Below, in pieces: positions 1-8,019 of a DNA stretch of 10,504 bases. Origin of the DNA: Rhodospirillales bacterium (GTDB taxonomy: Bacteria; Pseudomonadota; Alphaproteobacteria; CACIAM-22H2); the NCBI GenBank assembly GCA_016195145.1, contig JACQAF010000256.1, positions 1-10,504 on the forward strand, in the 5' to 3' direction. A model generated the notes under the pieces. The model was given only the letters and a program-made list of their open reading frames with translations, did not search any database and was not told the origin of the DNA. The position numbers were made by a program, and so were the translations under genes. Positions within the stretch are counted from its first letter, which is position 1, and each line of letters starts with the position of its first letter.

Positions 1-1
1 C

Positions 2-523
2 AATTGGGGCGCGAAGATGTGGCGAGCGGAGCGGTTCGCCGAGCTGGCGCAGCGGTTGACCGCGCCTGGCGGGGCGCTTGCCGGCGGCCGCGTCGCGGTG
101 TTCGGCGGGGCCGACGAGCGTGAGGCGGCGCAGCCGGTCATCGCCGCGATCCCCGAGGCGCGGCGCATCGATCTTGTCGGGCGGACCGATCTGCCGGTCG
201 CTGGCGCGTGTCTCGAACGCTGCGCGCTTTATGTCGGCAACGATTCCGGTCTGATGCACATCGCCGCGGCGGCCGGCGCGCCGACGGTCGGCCTGTTCGG
301 CCCCAGCCCCGAATGGCGCTATGCGCCGTGGGGGGCGCATACGTCGGTGGTGCGTACCGCCGAAAGCCACGCCCAGCTGACCGGCCATGCCGGCTTCGAT
401 CACCGCGTGCAGGACACGCTGATGGATTCGATTTCGGTCGAGACGGTCGAAAATGCGGCGCGCGAGTTGCTCGCTCGCGCCGCCGCGACGGGGCCGAGCG
501 CGGCACAAGGAGGGCGGGCATGA
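2..523 (+). CDS. Glycosyltransferase family 9 (heptosyltransferase-like), C-terminal part; 5' end outside the window
   Basis: The reading frame is open from the first bases of the window (NWGAKMWRAERF...), and this already looks like the middle of a GT9 protein, so the gene is 5'-truncated and the ATG at 17 is probably internal. About 173 residues are visible. The family hallmark of the C-terminal Rossmann domain is clear: YVGNDSGLMHIAAAAGAPTV (Asp codon at 242-244), followed by GLFGPSPEWRYAPWG. In GT9 enzymes this region binds the nucleotide-sugar donor, and the family adds heptose or related sugars to the lipopolysaccharide core on the cytoplasmic face of the inner membrane. The stop codon overlaps the start of the next glycosyltransferase (ATGA), so the two are probably co-translated. 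The family is secure; the exact sugar and acceptor cannot be told. Confidence 0.88.
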   Translation, partial: NWGAKMWRAERFAELAQRLTAPGGALAGGRVAVFGGADEREAAQPVIAAIPEARRIDLVGRTDLPVAGACLERCALYVGNDSGLMHIAAAAGAPTVGLFGPSPEWRYAPWGAHTSVVRTAESHAQLTGHAGFDHRVQDTLMDSISVETVENAARELLARAAATGPSAAQGGRA

Positions 524-1305
524 ATGCGCCACGCCTGTCGGCACTGGTCGTCGCGCATAACGAGGAAGCGCGCCTCGCCGACTGCCTCGCACGCCTTACT
601 TTCGCCGACGAGCTGGTGATGGCGCTCGACCGTTGCACCGATGGATCGAAGGACATCGCGCTCGCCCATGGCGCGCGGCTGGTCGAAGGGGCGTGGGAGA
701 TGGAGGGCGAGCGGCGCAATGCCGGCATCGCCGCCTGTACGGGCGACTGGATACTCGAAGTCGACGCCGATGAACACGTCCCGCCCGAACTCGCCGCCGA
801 GATTCGCGCCATTGTCGCCGCCTCGACCTTCGATCGGCATCTGATTCCGGTCGATAATTATATCGGCGTGCGGCTGGTGCGCTACGGCTGGGGGGCGAGC
901 TTCGGCAAGTCGGCTTATCCCGGCCTGTTCCGCAAGGGAACGAAAACCTGGGGCAAGGGCCGCGTCCATCCGGCGCTTCACTTAAGCGGCCGCGAGGGGC
1001 CGCCGCTGCGGACGCGGCTCGCGCATTATGTCGATCGCGATATTTCCGACATGCTGCGCCGCCTCGACCGTTATACGAGCGCACGGGCGGAGGATTTGCG
1101 CGAGGCGGGCGACCCCGATCCGACAGCGCGTTACGTGCGCCGCATCTTTTCGCGGTTCTACAAATGCTATGTCCGCCGGCGCGGCTGGCGCGAGGGCAGC
1201 TGGGGCCTGCTGATCGCCATGCTCGCCGGCCTCTACCCGATCCTGTCGCATCTCAAGGCGAAGCTCGATCCCGCGCCGCCCCGCAACCCGCCGGAGAGCG
1301 GTTGA
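520..1305 (+). CDS. Glycosyltransferase family 2, WaaE/KdtX-like (LPS core type)
   Basis: This is a 261-residue GT-A-fold glycosyltransferase. It opens with LSALVVAHNEEARLADCL, the usual nucleotide-binding start of family 2. It has the metal/donor-binding DxD motif as VDADE at residues 81-85, with GERRNAGIAACTGDWIL just before it. This pattern and the length fit the WaaE/KdtX branch, which adds glucose-type sugars to inner-core LPS. A hydrophobic stretch near residues 227-245 (WGLLIAMLAGLYPIL) may anchor it to the membrane. The start at 520 is chosen because AAGGAGG lies at 507-513 with a 6-base gap and the ATG overlaps the previous stop. The same frame is open further upstream, but only as a shadow of the GT9 gene. 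The family is clear; donor and acceptor are not. Confidence 0.88.
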   Translation: MNAPRLSALVVAHNEEARLADCLARLTFADELVMALDRCTDGSKDIALAHGARLVEGAWEMEGERRNAGIAACTGDWILEVDADEHVPPELAAEIRAIVAASTFDRHLIPVDNYIGVRLVRYGWGASFGKSAYPGLFRKGTKTWGKGRVHPALHLSGREGPPLRTRLAHYVDRDISDMLRRLDRYTSARAEDLREAGDPDPTARYVRRIFSRFYKCYVRRRGWREGSWGLLIAMLAGLYPILSHLKAKLDPAPPRNPPESG

Positions 1306-2342
1306 TGGCGCGCATCGTCATGACCGACGACGGCCTGCCGTTCGACGGGAAATCGGTGGAGACGGGGCCGCTGGGCGGGGCCGAAACCGCCTTCGTGCTG
1401 CTGGCCGAGGCGCTGGCGGCGCGCGGGCACGAGGTGCTGGCGCGCACCGGCTGCCGCAAGCCTCTATTTTATCATGGGATCGACTGGGCGCCGCTTAGCC
1501 GCGGCGCGCCGGAAATCGCCGATCTGCACATCGCCAATCGCGGTCACCGCGTGCTCGATCTGGTGCCGCGGGCGCGGCGTCTGGCGTTCTGGATTCACAA
1601 TCCGGCGCGTTATCTCCTCAAATGGCGCTATCTCACGCGGCTGTGGCGGCACCGCCCGATCATGGTGTTTCTCGGCCCCCATCACCGCCGGACCTATCCC
1701 GACTGGGCGCCGGGCGGAACGCGGATGACGATTCCCCTCGGCCTGCACGAGGCTTTTCGCCAGGGCGAATTGCGCGCCAACCCGCCGCCGCCGCGCGCGG
1801 TGTTCACCTCGCACCCCTTGCGCGGCCTCGACTGGTTGCTTGGCATCTGGCAGCAACGCATCCGTCCCGCCGCGCCGAAGGCCGAGTTGCTCGTTTTTTC
1901 CGGCGCCGCAACCTATGGCGCGGCGGGGGCGGCGAAGGCCGGTCAAATCGCCCCGGTATTGGAGCGGGCGCGGGCGCTGCTCGGCGAGGGCGTTGTACTG
2001 CGCCCGCCGCTCGATCGCGCGGCGCTGGCCGAGGAGCTAAGCGCCTGCCGGGCGATGCTCTATCGCGGCGACGAGGGCGAAACCTTTTGCCTCGCCGTCG
2101 CCGAAGCGCAAGCGATCGGCGTGCCGGCAGTGGTGCAACCGATCGGTGCGGTGGCCGAGCGCGTGATCGACGGCGAGACGGGATTCGTCGCCGCCAGTGA
2201 CGAAGCGTTCGCCGAGGCGGCGATCCGCGTGCTGACCGACGACGATTTATGGAGACGCCAGCACGGCGCGGCCATCGCCCGCCAGCGCGGCCGGAGCTGG
2301 AACCATGTCGCCGGCGATTTCGAGCGGCTGATGACCTCATGA
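1305..2342 (+). CDS. Glycosyltransferase family 4 (GT-B fold), first of two
   Basis: A 345-residue GT-B glycosyltransferase. The N-terminal half carries the acceptor-side Rossmann fold with LGGAETAFVLLAEALAARGHEV (residues about 23-44), the glycine-rich loop typical of GT4. The C-terminal half has the donor-site E-x7-E motif as GETFCLAVAEAQAIGVP, with Glu259 and Glu267, followed by VIDGETGFVA. The start at 1305 overlaps the preceding stop as TGATG and has GGAGAG at 1293-1298. An upstream in-frame ATG at 1164 would lie deep inside the GT2 gene and is rejected. The central region is less like common GT4 proteins than the ends are. It is probably retaining and works on the same glycan as its neighbours, which is inferred from operon position. 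Substrate unknown. Confidence 0.85.
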   Translation: MARIVMTDDGLPFDGKSVETGPLGGAETAFVLLAEALAARGHEVLARTGCRKPLFYHGIDWAPLSRGAPEIADLHIANRGHRVLDLVPRARRLAFWIHNPARYLLKWRYLTRLWRHRPIMVFLGPHHRRTYPDWAPGGTRMTIPLGLHEAFRQGELRANPPPPRAVFTSHPLRGLDWLLGIWQQRIRPAAPKAELLVFSGAATYGAAGAAKAGQIAPVLERARALLGEGVVLRPPLDRAALAEELSACRAMLYRGDEGETFCLAVAEAQAIGVPAVVQPIGAVAERVIDGETGFVAASDEAFAEAAIRVLTDDDLWRRQHGAAIARQRGRSWNHVAGDFERLMTS

Positions 2343-3385
2343 AGCCGCCGCGCGTCCTGCAGGCAATCGCCGGCCGGCCGCATGGCGGGGCCGAGGTGTT
2401 TTTTGTGCGTCTGACCGCGGCGCTGGCCCGCGCCGGGGTCGAGCAGCGCATCGTCATCCGCTGCGATGCGGGGCGCGCGGCGGCGTTGCGCGCCGCCGGC
2501 GTCGCGCCGGCCGAACTCGGCTTTCGCGGGATTTTCGACCTCGCCACGCGGCTGGCGCTGGCCGGTGAAATCCGGCGCTTCCGGCCGCGCATCGTCTTCA
2601 CCTGGATGAACCGGGCGACGATGCTGATGCCCCCGCGCTGGCTGGCCGGCGGCGATTTCGTCCACGCCGCCCGGCTCGGCGGGTATTATGATCTCAAGTA
2701 TTATCGCGGCTGCGACCATCTGGTCGGCAACACGCGCGATATCGTCGCCTATATCCGCCAGTCGGGCTGGCCCGAGGAACGAGTGCATTATCTGCCGAAT
2801 TTCGCCGACATATCGCCCGCGCCGCCGGTCGATCGCCGGACGCTCGACACGCCGCCGGACGCGCCGGTGGCGCTGGCGCTCGGGCGGCTGCATCCGAACA
2901 AGGCGTTCGACGTGTTGCTCGATGCACTGGCCCGCGCGCCATCGGTCTATCTGTGGCTGGCCGGCGAGGGCGACGAGCGGGCCAGGCTCGAAGCACAGGC
3001 ACGCCGGCTCGGCATTGGCGGCCGGGTGCGCTTTCTCGGTTGGCGCGACGATGCGGCGGCCCTGTTCGCGGCCAGCGACATGCTGGTCTGCCCGTCGCGC
3101 CACGAGCCGCTCGGCAACGTGGTGATCGAGGCATGGGGGCGCGGCGTGCCGGTGGCCGCCGCGGCGAGCGAGGGGCCGGCCGATCTGATCGCCGATGGCG
3201 TAAGCGGCCTTCTGGTGCCCGTCGACGATGCGAATGCGCTGGCCACGGCAATACAGCGTCTGGCCGATGACAAGGCGCTGCGCTCGCGGCTGGCGGCGGG
3301 CGGTCGCGCCGCCTATGCGGCCGAATTCACCGAAGAGGCCGTGGTCGGGCGCTATATGCGTTTCTTTGCCGAGGTCGCCGCCTGA
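2339..3385 (+). CDS. Glycosyltransferase family 4 (GT-B fold), second of two
   Basis: A 348-residue protein with the full GT4 plan. The N-terminal loop is HGGAEVFFVRLTAALARAGVEQ (about residues 15-36). The domain linker reads VHYLPNFAD. The C-terminal domain starts at VALALGRLHPNKAFDVLLDAL, followed by LWLAGEGDERARLEAQARRLG. The E-x7-E donor motif is RHEPLGNVVIEAWGRGVPV, with Glu256 and Glu264, and then SEGPADLIADGVSGLLVP. It is a canonical member and better conserved than the preceding GT4. The start overlaps the previous stop as ATGA. No strong Shine-Dalgarno sequence precedes it, so translation is probably coupled. It is likely a retaining cytoplasmic or membrane-peripheral enzyme using a nucleotide-sugar; which sugar is not readable. 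Its stop overlaps the asnB start. Confidence 0.9.
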   Translation: MKPPRVLQAIAGRPHGGAEVFFVRLTAALARAGVEQRIVIRCDAGRAAALRAAGVAPAELGFRGIFDLATRLALAGEIRRFRPRIVFTWMNRATMLMPPRWLAGGDFVHAARLGGYYDLKYYRGCDHLVGNTRDIVAYIRQSGWPEERVHYLPNFADISPAPPVDRRTLDTPPDAPVALALGRLHPNKAFDVLLDALARAPSVYLWLAGEGDERARLEAQARRLGIGGRVRFLGWRDDAAALFAASDMLVCPSRHEPLGNVVIEAWGRGVPVAAAASEGPADLIADGVSGLLVPVDDANALATAIQRLADDKALRSRLAAGGRAAYAAEFTEEAVVGRYMRFFAEVAA

Positions 3386-5151
3386 TGTGCGGGATCGCCG
3401 GCATGATGACCGTGCGCCGCGAGGGGCCGGAGGCCCGCGTGCTGTCGGCGATGGCCGACGCCCTCGGCCATCGCGGCCCGGATGGGCGCAAGGAATACCG
3501 CAACGCCAATGTCGGGCTGATCCACAACCGCCTCGCCATCATCGATCTGGTGACCGGCGACCAGCCGCTGTTCGAGCCGGCCGGCGCGGCGCTGATCGCC
3601 AACGGCGAGATCTATAATTATATCGAGCTGCGCGCCGAGCTGCCGCGCGTGAAATTCGCCACCGCATCGGATTGCGAACCGCCGCTGCATCTCTATCGCC
3701 GCGAGGGGGCGGAATTCGTCGACCGTCTGCGCGGGATGTACGCCATCGCCATCCACGACACCAAGGCCGACCGTCTGGTCCTCGCCCGCGATCCGTTCGG
3801 TATCAAGCCGCTTTATTATGTCGAGACGGCCGACGGCGTCGCCTTTGCCTCCGAGCCGCAGGCGTTGATCGCCGCCGGCCTCGTCCCGGCGCGCGTCGAT
3901 GTGCAGGCGCGGGCCGAGCTTCTCGAACTCCAGTTCACCACCCGCCGCGACACGATTTTCGAGGGTATCCGGCGCGTCCTGCCGGGCGAGACGGTTTCGC
4001 TCGCCGACGGCCGGGTGGTCGAGCGGCGCCAGCGCGCCGCCCTGCCCGACGCGCCGCCGGTTGAATGGGACGAGGACGAGGCGGTGGGCCGGCTCGACGC
4101 CGCGCTCGAAGACAGCGTGCATATCCATCAGCGCTCCGACGTGCCGTATGGCATGTTCCTGTCGGGCGGCGTCGATTCGTCGGCAGTTCTCGCCCTGATG
4201 GCGCGGCTCAACGCACGGCCGGTGCGGGCCTTGACCGCCTATTTTCCCGGCGCGGGCGTGGCCGACGAGCGCGAAGCGGCGCAAGGGGTGGCGCGGGCCA
4301 CCGGGGCCGAATTGACCGAGGTTCCGGTTACGGCAAAGGATTTTTTCGCGCTGCTGCCGCGCATTGCCGCGGCGATGGACGATCCGGCCGCGGATTACGC
4401 CTGCGTGCCGAGCTATATGCTCGCCGCCGCGGCGCGCGCGGCGGGTCTCAAGGTGGTGCTCAGCGGCGAGGGTGGGGACGAACTGTTCGCCGGCTATGGC
4501 CGCTATCGCAGCCTGGTGCGGCCGTGGTGGCTGGGCGGCCGGGCGATGCGGCGCAAGGGCATCTTCGAAGGCCTCGGCGTGCTGCGCGAACGCGGGCGCG
4601 GCTGGCGCGACGGCATCGAGGCGGCCGAGATCGGCGCCCGCCGGCCGGAGCGGACGCGTCTCCAGGTGGCGCAGGCGGTCGATTGCGCCGACTGGCTGCC
4701 CAACGATCTTCTGACCAAGCTCGATCGTTGCCTGATGGCGCACGGGGTCGAAGGGCGCACGCCGCTGCTCGACCCGGTCGTCGCCGAACTTGCCTTTCGC
4801 CTGCCGGATCGGTTCAAGATTCGCGATGGCAAGGGCAAATGGCTGTTGCGCAAATGGCTCGACCGCCATTTGCCGGCGGCGGGTGCGTTCGCACCCAAGC
4901 GCGGCTTCACCGTGCCGGTCGGCGAATGGATCGCTGCCGAAGGTACGCGTCTCGGCCCCTTGGTCGCCGCCGAGCCGGGCATACAGGAGATCGCCGATCC
5001 GGCGGCGGTCGCGCGCCTGTTCCGCGAATCAGGGAAACGGCAAGGCTTCGCCGCGTGGACGCTGCTGTTCTACGCCCTCTGGCATCGCCGGCATATTCTG
5101 GGCAAAGTGGCCGATGGCGATATATTCGACAGCCTCGCCGATCGCGGCTGA
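3385..5151 (+). CDS. asnB: Asparagine synthetase, glutamine-hydrolysing (AsnB family)
   Basis: A 588-residue two-domain enzyme. The N-terminal Ntn glutaminase domain begins MCGIAGMM, with Cys2 as nucleophile once Met1 is removed. It also has the glutamine-site residues Arg49 (NRLAIIDL), NGE at 73-75 and Asp96 (SDCEPPLHLY). The C-terminal synthetase domain has the ATP PP-loop SGGVDSS at 260-266 and the later LSGEGGDELFAGYGRY motif. All catalytic features look intact, so ATP-dependent transfer of ammonia from glutamine to a carboxyl group is expected. It is slightly longer than E. coli AsnB (554 residues). Its ATG overlaps the last glycosyltransferase stop (TGATG), which ties it to the glycan operon. 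It could supply asparagine, or it could be a dedicated amidotransferase acting on a sugar carboxylate; the sequence alone does not decide. Confidence 0.92.
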   Translation: MCGIAGMMTVRREGPEARVLSAMADALGHRGPDGRKEYRNANVGLIHNRLAIIDLVTGDQPLFEPAGAALIANGEIYNYIELRAELPRVKFATASDCEPPLHLYRREGAEFVDRLRGMYAIAIHDTKADRLVLARDPFGIKPLYYVETADGVAFASEPQALIAAGLVPARVDVQARAELLELQFTTRRDTIFEGIRRVLPGETVSLADGRVVERRQRAALPDAPPVEWDEDEAVGRLDAALEDSVHIHQRSDVPYGMFLSGGVDSSAVLALMARLNARPVRALTAYFPGAGVADEREAAQGVARATGAELTEVPVTAKDFFALLPRIAAAMDDPAADYACVPSYMLAAAARAAGLKVVLSGEGGDELFAGYGRYRSLVRPWWLGGRAMRRKGIFEGLGVLRERGRGWRDGIEAAEIGARRPERTRLQVAQAVDCADWLPNDLLTKLDRCLMAHGVEGRTPLLDPVVAELAFRLPDRFKIRDGKGKWLLRKWLDRHLPAAGAFAPKRGFTVPVGEWIAAEGTRLGPLVAAEPGIQEIADPAAVARLFRESGKRQGFAAWTLLFYALWHRRHILGKVADGDIFDSLADRG

Positions 5152-5166
5152 ACGGCGTTTGGCGAC

Positions 5167-6741
5167 CTAGCGACGAGTTTCCGGGACCGGCCACGGCGTC
5201 GCTTCGAACGCGGCGAAGGCCGCCTCGAGCCGCCATTGCTCGCGCGCCTTGTCGCTGCCGCCGAGAAAGTCGCGGCAGGCAGGCGATGGCGCGGCGTCGC
5301 CGGGCGTGCCGGCCGCGCAGGCCGCGACCGGCACGAAATCCCCGCGGCCGCGCCACAGGCTCGCCCCGGCAAGGAAAGCGTGTTCGAGGCCGTTGCGGGC
5401 AAGCTGCTTGAGATCGCGATAACCGAGATCGTAGGTTGCGGCGGCGCGCTGGTACTCATGCGTCAGGTCGCCGCGCGACACCCCTTCGTCGTCGGTCGAC
5501 AGCGCGACCGGCACGCCGGCACGGCGATAGGTCATGAACGGATGATCGGCGCCGCGCACGCCGAGGATCTGCTCGTTCGAGGTGAGATTGATTTCGACCA
5601 GCACGCCCCGCCGCGCCATTTCGGCGAGAAGACCGAGCGCATCGTCCTCGTAGCCGATGGCGACGCCGTGGCCGATGCGCCGCGCGCCGGCAATCTCCAC
5701 CGCCTGGCGGATATGGAAGCGCAGGTCTTCCGGCGGCACCAGACCCAACGTCAGCTCGCCGGCGTGCAGCGTCACGTTCGTGGCGGTACCGCGATCGGTC
5801 AGGAAACCGATGGCGCGCATCTGGTCGGTATATTCGCGCAGCGTCGTCGGATGGTCCTCGGGGGCGACGAGATTGAGGCCGACTACCCGGGGATCGGCCC
5901 TGATCAGCTCGACCGCGAGCAGGACCTGGGCGAAGACCTGTTCGCGCGGAAAGGTGCGGATCACCTGGGCGATATAACGCACGGTGACCGCGCAGCCGGG
6001 ATCGGCGTCGGACGTGCCGCAGCGCAGGCGCTCGCGCATGCGCGCTTCCTGTGCGTCATAAGCGCGGCGCGCCTCGGCGACCGCATTGGCGATTCCGGCA
6101 TCGAGCAGCTTGCGGCGCAACCGGGCGAATTCCGTGTCCCAGCCGGCCGCGGCCCCAAGCCGGCGGGCGGATGACATGCCGGGCGACTGCATCAGCTCGA
6201 TGTAATGGGTGTTCTGGGCGGCAAGGCGCGATATCGCCTCGGCCAGCATGTCGCCGCCGCGCTCGGGCCGCGTTGCGTCGAACTTGAAAAACGTATCGAA
6301 AAACTGGTCGTGGCCCGAACGATGGCCGAGGGCGTAGTTGCGCATCGACAGGCTGTCGATCAGCGCCGAATAAAGGGCGGTATCGCTGTAGGCGACCGAT
6401 GCGGGGGGCCGGCCGGCAGCGGGGTCGCAGGGCGGGGGTGCAAGAGCAAGCGTGTCGCGGCGGATGCACAGGCCGTCCTCGGCCGCCCAGCGCAGGTAGT
6501 TTTCGGCGTAGATCGTGCCGCTCAGGTGGTTATGCAGGTCGCCGCCCTTGGGCATGCGGCGCAGAAAGGCAGTTCGTAATGGCGGCCGGTCGGCGACGGA
6601 CTCGAAGTAAAGCGCCGTGCGCGCCTCCGAAGCACCGCCAGCCCCCGGCGTGCTGGTGCAGGCGGCGAGGATAACCAGCAGAGCCGGTAAAACCGCCAGT
6701 CCGTGCAGCCGGCCGAAGCGTACCGCGTATGTCCCCCGCAT
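5167..6741 (-). CDS. Adenosine deaminase-family lipoprotein (exported, ADGF/CECR1-like)
   Basis: A 524-residue member of the metal-dependent adenosine/AMP deaminase superfamily. The N-terminus is a lipoprotein signal peptide: basic start, hydrophobic core and the lipobox LAAC with Cys28, so it should be exported and lipidated. Catalytic motifs appear in order: GGDLHNHLSGT (zinc ligands His70 and His72), HAGE at 326-329 (His326 ligand, Glu329 proton shuttle), RIGHG (His358), NLTSNEQI near 386-392 with HP at 400-401, and STDD at 415-418. The mature part has exactly six cysteines in three nearby pairs (92/105, 241/250, 475/489), as expected for a disulfide-bonded exported protein. Its stop lies 15 bases from the asnB stop (convergent). 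AAGG at 6749-6752 on this strand may be its ribosome-binding site. Adenosine as substrate is inferred from family; other purine nucleosides are possible. Confidence 0.85.
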   Translation of the reverse strand: MRGTYAVRFGRLHGLAVLPALLVILAACTSTPGAGGASEARTALYFESVADRPPLRTAFLRRMPKGGDLHNHLSGTIYAENYLRWAAEDGLCIRRDTLALAPPPCDPAAGRPPASVAYSDTALYSALIDSLSMRNYALGHRSGHDQFFDTFFKFDATRPERGGDMLAEAISRLAAQNTHYIELMQSPGMSSARRLGAAAGWDTEFARLRRKLLDAGIANAVAEARRAYDAQEARMRERLRCGTSDADPGCAVTVRYIAQVIRTFPREQVFAQVLLAVELIRADPRVVGLNLVAPEDHPTTLREYTDQMRAIGFLTDRGTATNVTLHAGELTLGLVPPEDLRFHIRQAVEIAGARRIGHGVAIGYEDDALGLLAEMARRGVLVEINLTSNEQILGVRGADHPFMTYRRAGVPVALSTDDEGVSRGDLTHEYQRAAATYDLGYRDLKQLARNGLEHAFLAGASLWRGRGDFVPVAACAAGTPGDAAPSPACRDFLGGSDKAREQWRLEAAFAAFEATPWPVPETRR

Positions 6742-6764
6742 CGCCGTACCTTATGGCCGCCGGT

Positions 6765-6792
6765 TTGCCGGGGTCAATCGCCGTGCTAGGTT
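6765..6792 (+). promoter_or_regulatory. Candidate promoter of pyrC
   Basis: TTGCCG at 6765-6770 and TAGGTT at 6787-6792 are separated by 16 bases, in the 110-base gap between the divergent deaminase and pyrC genes. The match to the sigma-70 consensus is partial, so this is a position-supported guess. On the other strand TTGACC (6772-6777) and CATAAG (6750-6755) form an equally weak candidate for the deaminase gene, which would start transcription within a few bases of its ATG. Confidence 0.3.
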
Positions 6793-6851
6793 GCGCCCGA
6801 TTCGGCGGGGCAGGGCCGAAGCATGGGATTTCGTCAACTCCGGAAGCGGAC

Positions 6852-7955
6852 ATGAACGATCGCGCCACATCTCCCAAGCCGGACGCCGCCGCGCCGGGCA
6901 CGCGAATCGAGCTTCGACGGCCCGACGACTGGCACGTCCATCTGCGCGACGGCGAGATGCTGAAGGCCGTGGCCGGCTACACGGCTCGCCAGTTCGCTCG
7001 CGCCATCGTCATGCCCAATCTTGTACCGCCAGTCACCACCGTCGCGGCGGCGCGCGCCTATCGCGAGCGGATTATGGCGGCCGTACCAGCGGACAACAGC
7101 TTTACGCCGCTGATGACCTGCTACCTGACCGACGATATCGCCCCGGCCGAACTCGAACGCGGGCACGCCGAGGGCGTGTTTACGGCGGCGAAGCTCTATC
7201 CGGCCCACGCGACGACCAATTCCGTCGCCGGCGTCACCGATATCCGCAAGCTCGCCCGCGCGTTCGAGGCGATGCAGCGCATCGGCATGCCGCTGCTCGT
7301 CCATGGCGAGGTGACCGACCATGCGGTCGACGTTTTCGACCGCGAGGCGGCGTTTATCGAGCGCGTCCTGTCGCGGCTGGTCGGCGATTTTTCGGGGCTC
7401 AAGATCGTCTTCGAGCATGTGACGACCGCCGAGGCGGTGGATTTCATCGCGGCGGCGGGACCGAATGTCGCGGCGACGATCACGCCCCATCATCTCGAGA
7501 TCAACCGCAACGCCATGTTTGCGGGCGGCATCCGGCCGCATATGTATTGCCTGCCGGTGGCCAAGCGCGAGCGGCACCGGCTGGCGCTGCGCCGCGCCGC
7601 GACCTCGGGCGATGGCAAATTTTTCCTCGGCACCGATTCGGCGCCGCATGCGGCGCGCGCCAAGGAAACCGCCTGCGGCTGTGCGGGCATTTTCAACGCG
7701 CCGTTCGCCCTCGAATCCTACGCCAAGGTTTTCGACGAGGAAGGCGCCCTCGACCGGCTGGAGGCGTTCGCGGCGCTCAACGGGCCGCGGTTTTACGGCC
7801 TGCCGGTTAACGCGCAGCGGGTGCGGCTGGTCAAGGCGGTCGCAGCCGAGGCACCGCGGGTGCCGGACACGCTTTCGGCCGGCGGCGAACGCCTGGTGCC
7901 GTTCCATGCCGGTGCCGCGCTGGGCTGGCGCTACGAAGGCATCGTCGGCGCATGA
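6852..7955 (+). CDS. pyrC: Dihydroorotase, class II (PyrC), pyrimidine biosynthesis
   Basis: A 367-residue dihydroorotase, which interconverts carbamoyl-aspartate and dihydroorotate in de novo pyrimidine synthesis in the cytoplasm. All binuclear zinc-site residues known from E. coli PyrC are present at a constant offset of +12: His28 and His30 (DDWHVHLRDGEML), the carboxylated Lys114 (AAKLYPAHATTNS), His151 (LLVHGEVTD), His189 (FEHVTT) and catalytic Asp262 (LGTDSAPHA). The protein should therefore be active. The start at 6852 is preferred because GGAAG precedes it at 6842-6846 and it leaves only a short extra N-terminus. An in-frame ATG at 6729 would run into the divergent gene and swallow the promoter region. 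The stop overlaps an ATG in the arsR frame (ATGA at 7952), though that is probably not the arsR start. Confidence 0.95.
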   Translation: MNDRATSPKPDAAAPGTRIELRRPDDWHVHLRDGEMLKAVAGYTARQFARAIVMPNLVPPVTTVAAARAYRERIMAAVPADNSFTPLMTCYLTDDIAPAELERGHAEGVFTAAKLYPAHATTNSVAGVTDIRKLARAFEAMQRIGMPLLVHGEVTDHAVDVFDREAAFIERVLSRLVGDFSGLKIVFEHVTTAEAVDFIAAAGPNVAATITPHHLEINRNAMFAGGIRPHMYCLPVAKRERHRLALRRAATSGDGKFFLGTDSAPHAARAKETACGCAGIFNAPFALESYAKVFDEEGALDRLEAFAALNGPRFYGLPVNAQRVRLVKAVAAEAPRVPDTLSAGGERLVPFHAGAALGWRYEGIVGA

Positions 7956-7988
7956 CCGCGCGGCGCGCCCGCCCGCGCGCGGGGCGGA

Positions 7989-8017
7989 TTGACATATCGG
8001 AAAATATCGATATATCG
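7989..8017 (+). promoter_or_regulatory. Promoter of the arsR-type gene
   Basis: A perfect -35 hexamer TTGACA lies at 7989-7994, followed 16 bases later by TATATC at 8011-8016, which is a fair -10 box. The predicted transcription start is near 8023-8024, at or within a base or two of the ATG at 8024. The -10 box lies inside the palindrome shared with the downstream gene, so a bound repressor would occlude RNA polymerase. The hexamers are seen directly; activity is inferred. Confidence 0.55.
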
Positions 8018-8019
8018 AT
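7996..8019 (+). promoter_or_regulatory. Putative ArsR operator, copy 1
   Basis: This 24-base element reads ATCG, two variable bases, AAA, two variable bases, then TCGATATATCGAT. It contains the perfect palindrome TCGATATATCGA at 8007-8018. Three ATATCG words (7994, 8004 and 8012) lie in the same stretch. The element covers the -10 box and touches the possible ATG at 8018, and a second copy occurs at 8397-8420. Its place over the gene's own promoter suggests autoregulation. That the ArsR protein binds here is inferred. Confidence 0.6.

Noticed and set aside
5136..5160. CGCCG/CGGCG arms followed by TTT between the convergent asnB and deaminase genes, as a terminator
   Set aside because: The stem is only five base pairs around a 12-base loop, most of it lies inside the asnB coding region, and the T-run has three bases.
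6729..6851. An earlier pyrC start at 6729
   Set aside because: It would overlap the divergent deaminase start and add 41 residues absent from PyrC proteins; 6852 has a ribosome-binding site and fits the family.
7952..8017. An upstream arsR start overlapping the pyrC stop (ATGA), giving 124 residues
   Set aside because: The added 22 residues are the translated promoter and operator and resemble nothing in ArsR proteins. It remains possible if the gene is read from pyrC transcripts.
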